Below, piece after piece: positions 44,501 to 56,500 of a stretch of DNA of 64,000 nucleotides; positions within the stretch are counted from its first letter, which is position 1; each line of letters begins with the position of its first letter. Origin of the DNA: Tiliqua scincoides (lineage: Eukaryota; Chordata; Lepidosauria; Squamata; Scincidae). Below the pieces are notes generated by a model that saw only the letters and a list, made by a program, of their open reading frames with translations, made no database searches and was not told the origin of the DNA. A program made the translations under genes and the position numbers. The stretch covers positions 81,885,659 through 81,949,658 of the forward strand of contig NC_089822.1 of the NCBI RefSeq assembly GCF_035046505.1, read 5' to 3'.

Positions 44501-47500
44501 AGGACTAGAGCACCACCAGATAAAGGGGGAGACATCTGGTGTAACTCTTCAAGTACCAGGGACTTTGTCCCAGTCTTGCTCAAGGGCTTAGCAATTGTGC
44601 TAAAATAGCTTTTACCAGTACAAGGCTTCATGATAAATTTTCCTACTCTCTCTGATAAGAATATTTGGTTACAGTGAACAGTACTGGGAGGGTGTAACAG
44701 GCCAGGGAGTGGGTGGATCGGGTCCTGGCAGGGGAGTGGGAGCAACAGTGGGTTCCCAGTCTAATACTTTTTATATATGTGTACATATGTATGAATTGGG
44801 TTTGTAGCATGAAAAAGGTTGAAGACCACTGGGCTAAGAGATATCAGCTGGCCCAAGGTCACCCAGTGAGATTCACAGCTAAGAGGGAAATTGAAGCCAG
44901 GTGTCCCTGTGCTGACTTTGACACTGTAGCCACTACACTGCATACAGCACCTGCTATTCAGACTCTAGTTCTGGGAGAAGCTTTGTGATGCAACCTGAAG
45001 ACTGGAAAATTAAGGGTCAGGAAGCCATGACTAAAGGGTGAATGCAAATTACACAAGGAGAGAGAAGGCCTGGGGGAAGGACAAGTGGAAGGAAGCTTGC
45101 AGAAAATGGCAGAGGAGGCAAGGGATCTGGGGCATACTGAGATAGGAGTAATTCCCTTCCTATATGCTCAGTGTAGAGGGGAAATGCCCTACAGATAGCT
45201 CTGTGAGAGCCTGTGTGGTGGTGGACAAAATGTTGGATCTGGGCAGTAAAATCTGGGTCAGTCATGCTACTTGCCAGCTTGCCCACTCTGCCAAATGCAG
45301 ACCACCAACCATGTATGGGGCCCCAGCAAGCCTTCAATAAAGCTCCTGTTTTCTTGTGTTGTTTGACCTGTTCAAACTGCAAAGGCCCTGGAGGTTAGCA
45401 AGCATCTGGAATACCACAGTGCATGGCTGGTGGGTGACTTTCCCTTTGCTGGATGATACATTGGACAGGCCTGCTGTAGTGGTTTTGATGTTTTGCATAA
45501 GCAGAGTAGGAGGACCAACTTCCTGGAATCTTTTTAATCAGTTTGAATGGCAGGGGTCTTCTGCATGGTTTTTTTTAACCCTCACCTTTCCGTGAGACTC
45601 AGGCCCAAATCCTAACCAACTTTCCCGCACTGACACAACTGTGCCAATGGGGCGTGTGCTGCATCCTGCACTTGGGTGGCAATCACAGAGGCCTCCTCAA
45701 AGTAAGGCAATGTTTGTTCCCTTACCTTGGAGCTGCATTACCCTTAACCCAGTGCTGGAAAGTTGGTTAGGATTGTGCCCTCATGCACTTATATAATACA
45801 TTGGCCATGATCCAGCGCAGAGTCAGGCTCACTTGAACTCATTCATTTCAGTGGCCTTAACAGTGCCAAAGTCTAGGCTAGATGGTAGCTGTTGCCTACA
45901 GTTTTTAAATTGCAGTAAATTTGAGATCTGCAAGTTTTGTCTCCATCTGAATAAAAGTCTTTTGACTTATGGCATTCTTTACTGCACAGGAGTGTCATTC
46001 ATTACTTAAGGATTGGTGCAAAGATGTATAGAACATGAATCAGCTGATGGAACATAATGCAACTGATTACCTGGTAGTAACCAGGCTGAGGTGTCTGAAT
46101 TGATGGGTTTTCTAATACAAAAAGATGGCTTGGAGTTTCCCCAAACACTAAGAGTTTAACCAGAAATAGTTAAGAATAACTAGCAAGCTGTCCATGTGGT
46201 ATTCCTGGCTGACAGTGGAAAATGCCCTGGAAATATCAGCTTCTGTCCTGAGCATAAGAAATAATGTAGCTCAGATTACATATGGATCAGATTTACATAT
46301 GGATCTCTTGTATGCCTATCTTCCAGTCTCTTGTAGACCAATCTAACAGCGCAATCCTATGGGTGTTTACCCAGAAGTAAGTCCCAATGTATTCAATGGG
46401 GCTTACTCAAGGTTGGTGCAGATTTGGGAGACCCTTGGGTATAAACTCTGTGGGGGGCCCTTTTATATAAACATGTGTATCAGCTACCCCATCCTCTTTC
46501 ATTTGTCCAGAAACTGGACAGGAGTCAAAGGCAAGTTCTCCTTTGTACTGCCATTGCAGCAATAGCTCCTAGGAGAACTCTATCCAATGTGGATGCTGTT
46601 TCTGAATAGACATACACGGGATTGAGCTGATTGTAGATGATGATGCAGCTTGGTTTGTAACTGATTGTAATATTCAGTGTGACTCACAGCATGATCCTAT
46701 ACATGTTTACTGAGAGGTATGTCCCAACGTGTTCAGTGGAGCTTACTCTCAGGAAAGTGGCTATAGGATTGCACCCTCAGTCTTTTCTAAGTGGGCATAG
46801 GATTGCAGCCACGGGGCCCAATCTTATCCAATTTTCCAGTGCCTGTGTAACCATGCCAGTGGGGTGTGCACTGCATCCTGTGGTGGGGAGGCAGTCACAG
46901 AGGCCTCCTCACGGTAAGGGAATGTTTGTTTCCTTACCTTGGGGCTGCACTGTGGCTGCGCCACTGCTGGAAACTTGGATAGGGTTGGGCCCACAGTCCG
47001 TTCACAGTATTTGACTTTTGATTCATTTGTGACTGAGCACAAGGCCAAACGAGACCTGAGGTTGATGTTGGCAGCTCCCCTCCTAAGACAAAGAACAGCT
47101 GGAGGGCTGGGAGATTTTTGTTGGGACCATGGTGCTGATGGAGAGGGTCTTGGGAAAACCCTTGCCTCAGCCTTGCTCTTTCCACTTGAAAAATTTGGCT
47201 GGCCACCCAGGCTGGCCCTGCATTCCATAATAATTACTGCAAATTCACCATTTGAACACTGGATTTGAACATATACTGTAATACCAAACTTGTCTTGCAT
47301 AGAGCCTGAGCAGTTAATTTCAGACAAATATAGGCAAAAACAAAATTATTTCAGTCCCCGTTATTAGAATTGTATTTATTTAGGATACAGTACTTATATG
47401 CTGTATTTCAACAACAGTGACAAAAGTTCTCATCATGGTTTGCATAGCAAAAGAATGGACAAAAATGTCCATTCCCCCCTTCCACCCAAAGGGGGCTCAC

Positions 47501-50500
47501 AGTCTCAAAAATACTCATGAAAGGTATCTGCAACAGTCCCCAGGAAAAGATGCTCTGCTAGATGAATAAGGGTGGATGCTGTCCCTTTGCTAAATATAAG
47601 AGAGCCACCACTTAAGCCATTTCTGCCCAACATTGTATATACACAACATGGATCAAATGTGTACACTGGTGGGCTGGGCAGAAATGGGTTTTTAAAGGGT
47701 CTCATGGGTTAGAGGGCTTAGCCTCCTCTGTTCATCTTGTGCCAAAAGAAAAAGTACCTTGCCTGCACTCCCACTCCCTTGCCACAAGATGGCAGCAAAT
47801 CAAAAGTATCTGGTATAGTAACCTGCTAGTAATTTGGCATGTTGTGACAAGATTTCAAGCAGTGTTTGACAGATAGCAGGGACCACAATAAGTCTTAGCT
47901 TTTTTTAAAAAAGGAAGATTCTAAATATAATTTTTATCGTAAGATCTGTGTTGGCAAGAATGAAAGAGATTTTTTTCATAGTAATAATACTGAAGAACTT
48001 ACTGTAGAAATTTGGAGTGGAATGCTCTTACAGATCTTTCCGTTTTCTCGTGTATTTGTTGAGGGTATTTTCCACCATAGTTATCAAAAAGTGCCTTATA
48101 TCCACTTGTCTCATGCAATAGTCTTACCTACTGCAGTAGTTTTTAAGCTTGATCAGAGTTTTGCATGAAGTCGTGATGAAGCCAACTCTTTGGAGTGTTG
48201 GTTGGCCAGCTCCACAGATGAGCTGACTGTGCACCATAGAACAGTGTTTCTCAAACTGTGCGTCAGGACCCACTAGGTGGATTGTGAACCAACTTTAGGT
48301 GGGTCCCCATTCATTCCAATTTTTAATATATTAGGCTTGATGCTACCATGGTATGTGAGTGCATTTGGGGAAATGTTTCAGATCTGTACTTTGAACAGGC
48401 TACTATGTATATGCTGTTAGCAATGACAGTCAGTGAGGCTTACTCCTGGGGTAAATGTGGATAGGATTGCAGCTTTTGGGATGTTTGGAGAATTTTTTTT
48501 TTTTTTACACAGATCAGCAACTGCTTGGGTGGATTAGGAGGGTTATTCTTTATTTTAAATTTTTTAAAGGTATACTTTTTGTAAACTTTTAATTTACTTA
48601 ATTGATTTGATTTGACTTTATCATATGGTGATGTCATTTCCTGCTGTGACATCACTTGTGGTGGGCCCCAACAGATTGTCATTCTGAAAAGTGCATCCCA
48701 GTGCTAAAAAGTTTGAGAACCACTGCATAGAATATTCCCCCCAGATCCTCTGCAGTATATAGGAGGTCTGTGGAGCACTGTGCAGAGAAGGTTTCCCCAG
48801 AAGGTAGAAAGTTCTGAAAGCCCACAACTTTAGTAGACTGGGGCAACCTTCATGTTTCATGATAGTGGAGACTTTCCAGTGGCAAATGAAAGAATTCTGA
48901 CAGTGTAATCAGTTATATGATCTGGTTGGCAAATCTAGAGATCAGGGGCAAGGGGCCAAGGCTGCTTCCCCCTCTTCCATATTCACGTGCTGCTTTCCGC
49001 TGACTGAAGTGGAAAGCCCCAGACCCGTGCATTGCCTGCCCTGGGAGGAGGAAGGAGATTGCAGGAACTTATGTGGGTGGCACAGATGGTTTGCTTTTAG
49101 CATTTTGTTCTCCCTCTTCAAGCCAACTGTGAGGAGGGTGGGGAAGGCCTGTGAGTTAATTGCTGGCACAAGAACGTAGATCTTTATTTCTTGTAGCAGG
49201 GTTGTCCATAATTTGGACTTGTTTATTAAGGAGAAGGGACACCACATTTCCGAAAGAGTGGTTCAGGAGCTGGAAGTGACTTTTGCCACCCAAACGGATC
49301 CCTTTGCAAGGGGTCAGTTTCCATTATAAGTTGTCACCGAAGCCAAGCGAGGGATTTGTAATGATGAAATACTTGATGTTGCATGTGAGCATGAACAGTT
49401 ACTTATATGGCCTGCCAGTTACATTGCACACAAAAGTGTTGTAGCATTTAAGTGTAGCTGTGTGCAGATGTTAATGTGAATGTGGAGAGTCTCCAGGTTT
49501 CCAAAACACTGTGAGTATACCTGGCGAGGTCCTTCCTCTCCCAGTAGAGGATGCTACTGGGAGAGTGTAGGGAAAGGCTAGAAGTGCATTAGCAGTAGGA
49601 GCAGGATTTACTTTGGGCATCTTTACTTTAATATCTGCACATGGCTTATCTTAGTAGTTAATGTTTCAACCTCCCTTCCCCTTTTTGAATAATGAATGAA
49701 TGAAGCTGTGGGCAGGCTTTTTACCATGCCATCATCAAAATGTGGATGGACTGCTATGTGCAAGAAATTAGTTTGGGGGTTTAGCCATCTGCAGACCAGT
49801 TTGAATGACACATCTGAACTATCCTCTCCCATATGCAGTTAAAGACTTAAACATGCACACCCCTCTCCCCAACTTTGTGCACCATTTTGGTGTCCTTAAT
49901 TGTATGTAGCATTTACATTGCCTGCAAGGGGATGCATTCACATAATTAATTGTGTGTGGGCAGGGCTTGCTCGGATGTGATGCTGGTGATACAGCTGATA
50001 GAGCTTCACTCGCACTATTACACAGGCAGTACCAATCTGGCCAATGTGACTGATTTTATTTTGCCTGTGGATTGCTAAACTCTAGGTGCTCCTGACCTCT
50101 GGAGTGACGACTTTTCAGCTGTGATGTCCCTTCTGTGGAATGCTATCCCAGGGAGGCTTGAAATGCCCTCCCCAGGGATGACAGTGGAGCCTACTCTAGT
50201 GTCATTCTGGTACCAGGCTGCCACAAGCAAGAATCCCTCTCCTGAGACAGCTCCTTCTTTTCCCCTAAATGACAGCTCTCTCTGAGCACTGAGGCTGACC
50301 TAGGAAGCACCCTGTCACATTTTCCACTCTGTCCAGAGGTCTGGATCATGTATCGTGCATAGCCTTACACATGTAAACTGGAGTCCTGTGACTGCCTGCT
50401 ATCACAAGAGAACAATCCCCCTGACCAAAACCTAGTTCATACCTGGTCATTGGTCCAGTGTGCTCACCTGACTTGGAAGCAGGAAATTTGAATGCCTGAT

Positions 50501-53500
50501 AATTTCAAACTAGCTTGTCAGAGCTGGGGGGGGGGGAGACTAGGCGCCCTAAAATAGGACAAAAGAGAGCTGCTCAGCTTGGTTGGAAGAACAAGATGTG
50601 CCGGAGATGCAAGATGTCAGTTGGGCTTTGCGAGATGCCAGCCAAGCCAAGATGAAAACCATTCTGCTGTCCAGCTAGAAAGGAGTTAACTCCTAGGAGG
50701 CGCTTTCCCTCTGGTGCAAGGAGGTTGCTGAACTGCTAAGGAAGTCTTAGTTGAAATCTGTGTTTAGTGTATTTGGAACTTTTGCTCTCAAGCAGAGAAT
50801 TTGATTGTTTTCTGTTTGTTCCATTTTAATCCCCAATGTATCTTTTGATTTGATTAAAGCAAACCTGCCTACTGCTTGTACCCACCAAGCAATTGGCCTT
50901 CTGACACTTTGCATGCTACCCAGAGAAGGTCTGATTGTATGTGTGGTTGCATGTGGATGCCTGAATGAGAGAGTGAGAGAAATGAAGCAAGGAGGACGGT
51001 CAAGACTGCTCCTCCTCCTTTATGTGAATATTGGTGGTTGGCAGACACCCCCTCCCCATTGAGGGATGGGATGGCAACATGACCCTGATGCTGTTTTTTT
51101 GGTGGAACAGTCAAGGATATGACTGTATATGTGGTTTTGACACGATTGCAAATTGGAAAGTAGTGCTAGATTTCCAAGAAGGAGGTGTGGCCCTTCTTAG
51201 TGCTGTGCTGGAGGTCACCATGCAGGCAGAGGCCTTTTCTTTCCTCAGAATTTTGAAAGAAATTTTAAAAGAGATATTAATTGTTTAATCTGCTGTACTT
51301 CTCGCTGCTATCCTGTCCTCTCCTGATGTCTTTTATTGTCTAACAGCACAATCCTAACTTGTGCTGGAACAGGCAGATCGGTAGGCCTGCACTGTATCCA
51401 GCGCAAGTTTCGGGCTGTCTGAGGCTCAGCCCGAGGCAAGGGGGAACTTTTCCCCTTACCCTGGGAAGATCCGCAGAAGCCCTAATCAGTCTAATCGAAT
51501 CTGTACCTCCTAAAGAGGTGGTGCAAATTTGAGCAACCTGGGACTGCCCTGGACCACCTGGGAATGGGGTCAGGATCCAGCATGACTGCTGGATCCTGGC
51601 TCCACCTCCTGCTCACCGCCTGCCCGCCCCCCAGGAACACCCGCCTCCTGCCCTCCCTCCACTTGAAAACACCTCCATCCTTCCTCCTCCCCATGCTCCC
51701 CCAGACCTCCACGCTTGCCGAGTTCAGCTGGCGCAAACTCACCTCTTCCCAGGACCCATGTCAGTGTGGAGAAGCTGGTGTGTATCCATGCGCCAGCCTA
51801 TCTCCTCTCAGGGTGGCGCAAAAGTGCTTTACGGCACTTTCGTGACACGCTTTAGAATTAGGGACATCAGGATTGTGCCCTTAATGTTGTTTAGTGCTTC
51901 TGCATTTGTTGTTGTTCCATAGTTTTAAACTTGTGGTCTGCCCTGAGAACATGTGTGTGTTGAAGGATGGGGTATATAAACCTACACAATATTGATGTCA
52001 ATTTAAAAATAATGTCTTCAATATTAATAGTAGTACTATATCTTTCTAAAATATAGTTAAAATAGTGTTTTCTCTGTGTTTTGACTCTCATTCCTCTGAA
52101 GACCAAATTGTTGATTTACCTGCATGATAAATATCCTTGCATGCAGTAAAGGAATCCCTATACAATAACTGTCATTACATTGCAATTACTCTATTTTGTA
52201 AGGCATTGGATTGTCTTTTCCCACAAAAATTCACCCACTGGTTGAACACTGAATGAAGAAATATTGCAGCTGTAAACAGCTTGAAAGAAGAGAGCAATTC
52301 GCTTTGATGCGCATCCAGTTATCCAGTCTTGTCTGCTCAGAATTTTTTTTAAGGATTAGTGAAGATAAGCGATCAATGGTTGGCTGTTTATAGTGCTTTA
52401 TATTTTCCATACATGACTATCTAAGCTAGGATTTATTTTATATCAATAAAATGAACAAGAACAATTTACTGATGTAAGCAGTGATCCTCGCAAGAACTGT
52501 TCTGTTGGATTCTGGAGTCTTCATTCAATTTTGCCTGTGTTTTATATACGTTATCTGCAGACAAATAAAAGCAAGATATTGCACTGCATGGTTTAATTGT
52601 ACATTTTATCAGTTTAAAATATCTCCCAGTCTAATATATGTTTTTCCTTGTCTACAAGATTGGCATTATTGGAGGAACTGGTCTGGATGACCCTGACATC
52701 TTGGAAGGCAGGACAGAAAAATATGTCGATACACCTTATGGGAAGGTTTGTATTTAATAACTTCTTGTTAGTTATTTGCTTGTGTGTCTTATGTGTATGG
52801 TTTCTTTTAAAATGTGTGCCTCACTTCCTCTTGCAAAAAATCTTAAAGTGGCTTGCAACAAATTCATTAAAAACAAAGAATTGTATCCCAAGGTGAGTTA
52901 GTATCCATGACTGAGGAACTAAGGAAAATCAATGGGATTTAGTTGTGATAAATTAAAATTAGGATGTAATTCATTAGCATCAAGCAATGAACAAGCAGCA
53001 AATAACAAAATCTATCAATAAGGGGATGTGACCCTATCAAAACAACAATGGCAGCAATTAATAAGTGAAAGGGGGAATTGCCCTATTTTGGCCACAGGAC
53101 AGGTGATTGGCCAATTTCAAAGGCCTTTCTAAAAAGCCAGGTTTCTTTTCCAGGCATCTAAAGGCACTCATAGTTGGAGCCAGGCAAGTTCCTCTGGGGA
53201 AGTATTCCATAGAGTTGATGCCACTACTGAAAAGCCCTGCGGTGCATGGATCCAGGCTGCACCTCAGTTACTAAAAGAATATGGAGCAGAATTTCAGGTC
53301 TTGAGTGCATGGGGGGAAGTACATAAGGGAGAAGCTTGGTTTCTTTGGGAGGTACTTGTAAACAAGAGCCACTTTCTAAACTCCATCTTTGGCAGGTTTT
53401 CAGACTTACACTTCTCCATTAGCAGTCTACATTGTCTTGCAACAACTTTTGAAACCTGATGAACCACATTGCAGTGACAGAATTTGTAGGGTGGAGTGAG

Positions 53501-56500
53501 GAGTCTGTGTTAGGTACATTTCAAATAGAGCTCTGGATTGTAACTTGTGGCTTCTCTATTACATTGTGATGGCCTGGCATTAACCTGAATTTTACAGAGC
53601 AGTCGTTTATGGATATGATGTTAAGTCTCTCTGTACAGCTGCTGGTCTAGTTGTGCAGCTTGCACCTGGGAAGTAGAAGGCTTGGTGCTTATTTTGTGAA
53701 CGTGGACACATTCATGAAGCTTGCTCAGACCTCATAAGCCAGGGCTTCAGACTGCCAGTCCCTTTCCTATTCATGTTGTTCGTGAAGACAGTTGGCAAGA
53801 TAATTTCTGGCCCCTTTTCTACTGCAAGGCAAAAGGGTTTGATGCCCTGGATGGGACGTGCTGCCAGTGGCGTAGCTAACGGGGTGCAGGGGGTAGCAGT
53901 TGCAGCAGGCATCAAGCTTTAGGGGGGCAACAAACTGAGTTTGACAGTAGTGACCAAAATTGTGAAAGTCTTGGTATGTATGAATAATACCATCATGTTA
54001 CATGAGATGTATTATGATACAGCATGGAACGAATAACTTTTTATTTACTTAATTAAATTTGATTTTTATCATGCAGGGGGCTATAAAATCTTCTTTGACC
54101 CTGGGTAGCAGATATATGCCTTAGCTATGCCACTGACTGGCGGGAGGCAGCAGAGCAAGTGTGGTGAGCTGCTGTGGGGAGAAGGCCAGTTCCTCCCAAT
54201 TTTCACTTTTTAAAAAGCCTGGGTGTGATGTCACTTCCAGTTGTGACATCACTTCCGGGGCAACATTTTGAGCTTGGCACCAGGTGACACGATCATCAGC
54301 TACGCTACTGCGTGCTGCACATCTAGATGACAATTTTTGTTGTTATTGAGTCATTAAATTGTGCCTGACTCTTTGTGACCCCAAGGGCCACAGCATACCA
54401 GGCTCTCTGTCTACCACTAACTTCCAGAGTTTGTCCAAATTCATGTTCATTGCCTCCGTGACACTATCTGACCATCTCATCCTCTGCTGTTCCCTTCTCC
54501 TTTTGCCTTCAATTTTTCCCAGCATCAGGGTCTTTTCTAAGAGTCCTCATGAGATGACCAGAGTATTTAAGCTTCAGCTTCAGATGACAATTACTGTGCT
54601 AAATTTGATTACCATTCTGATATGGCTTTTAAGACCAGGATACTTGAGGATCCACTTCCTCCCATATAGGCTGGCTCACCCTCAAATTCTTCAGACAGAG
54701 CCCTTCTGTGTATGCTGGTGGAAGTCGTGAGGGCAGTGGCAAGACGTTAGGCCTTCTCTGCAGTGACACTATATTGTGGATCTCCCTCCATTGCGATTTA
54801 AGAACTGCTTCTCCATTAAGGTGTTACAGTGGAGTGTTTTTTGTTTCGGTTGGCATTTAGGTTGTAATTGGTTGGGTTTGTTATGACTGGGCGTCTTTTT
54901 GTTTTCATCACTACTTATTGTCACCTTTTATAAGTGCCATCTTTTATGAATGCCTTTTACTGCTGCTTTTATTGATTTACTGATTATTGCCACCTTTTGC
55001 TATTTTATTGCTGCTCTGCTGATTTTTCAGTCTAATCCTATGGTTTCCTCCCCTGCCGATGCAGCAACACCAAAATGACTACTGCTGCATCCTGCTGGGT
55101 GGGGGGGAGTCCCCCTGGGTAAGGGTGTATTGGAATTGCGGAAGAACTGGCGAGGAGGTAGATGTGGTGTCAGCAGTGGCCCCTTTAAGGATAAGACCTG
55201 GGCATCCAGCAGAGTGTGCTGCACAGCTGGAGCCACTGGAAGGTAATAAGGCCCTCAGGGATATAAGGAGCACCTGAGGCAGAAAGGGTTGGTGGGTGAT
55301 AGGAATGCAGGTTGGAGGTAGGAGACTGACTGACTTGGTTTATGGAATTGGGAAAGACTGGATTGTGATTGGCTTTGGACTTTGATTTGGATACCCTGAC
55401 GGATTGGACTGACCTACCTGGAACCTGACCATTGGACTGGAACTTGGCTTATTGGCAACTCTGATTGGACTGGCTTGCAAGGCCCAGTGGATTGGGATTT
55501 GGCAAAACAATTGGTACCAGGAGTGGGGTACAAGCCCAAGGCAAGTAGTATCCCCTTGTCTAACAAGAGAGCAAGCAAATGGATCTCTGGCAGATCTGGG
55601 AGGCCCTGGACCTTGCTATATGGAAAGCAAATGCTCCTGTCCTATTATGGAATGTCTGGGCTACTTTGAGCATTCTTTGGACCATTTTCCAGCTGGTGCA
55701 GTATATGGGTGGACTCATTAAATATGGCATCCTTTCCCTGAAAAGGCTCAGGGGGTCAGGTGGGGAGGATGTGGAAAAGAGAATTCTGAGGGAGGAAGTT
55801 GCCAAGTTAAAAGGGCTAATTTGCATTGAAAGAGAGAAGAATCTCACATATGTGAAGGCCTTTGCAAATGCCCAGAAAGATATAAAGGCTGCAGAGAGCC
55901 TGTATAAGGCACAGGCAGGACGCCTGGTTGAACTGAAGTGCCGGTCTGGACTAGAGATAAAGGGGTGGGGCTGCAGGAGCAGCAAAGAGGGCCTCTTTGA
56001 CTCTTTTCAGACTGGTAGATTGGGAAGCACTGTGTTTGTGGCCAATTTGAAGTACAAAGTTGGCTGGAAGAAACTGAAGGATGTGTTCAGCATGGCCGGT
56101 GTGGTTGTCCATGCAGACATTTTTAAAGACAAAGATGGCAGAAGTCGAGGGATCGGCACTGTGACTTTTGAGCAAGTAATTGAAGCTGTCCAGGCCATCT
56201 CCATGTTCAATGGACAGTTGCTGTTTGGTAGACAGATGCAGGTGAAGATGGATGTACGAGCCTTACCAAACAGAAACTGCTCCCCTCCAAAGCAACCCCA
56301 GCAGCTTCCTCATGGACTTGGGGGCATTGGTATGGGGCTGGGACCAGGAGGGATACCTATTAATGCAAACCACTTGACCAAGGGCCTGGGGATAGGCAAC
56401 TTGGGACCTGGAACAATGGGTATAGAAGGCTTGGATTTTAGGATGAATAAAATGGGAGGAATGGAAGGCCCTTTCCATGGCATGGAGAGTTTGGGCCATT

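Larger units (their letters stand above)
43960..44965 (+). mobile_element. Ancient SINE broken by two hAT MITEs
   Basis: Left part AACAATCCTGTGTGGTAGGT (43999) and right part CTGGCCCAAGGTCACCCAGT, GAAGCCAGGTGTCCC and TAGCCACTACACTGC (44848-44942) belong to one old amniote/squamate repeat. The two MITEs at 44038-44388 and 44402-44831 fill the gap. An isolated piece of the same kind is at 8455-8530. Confidence 0.6.
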
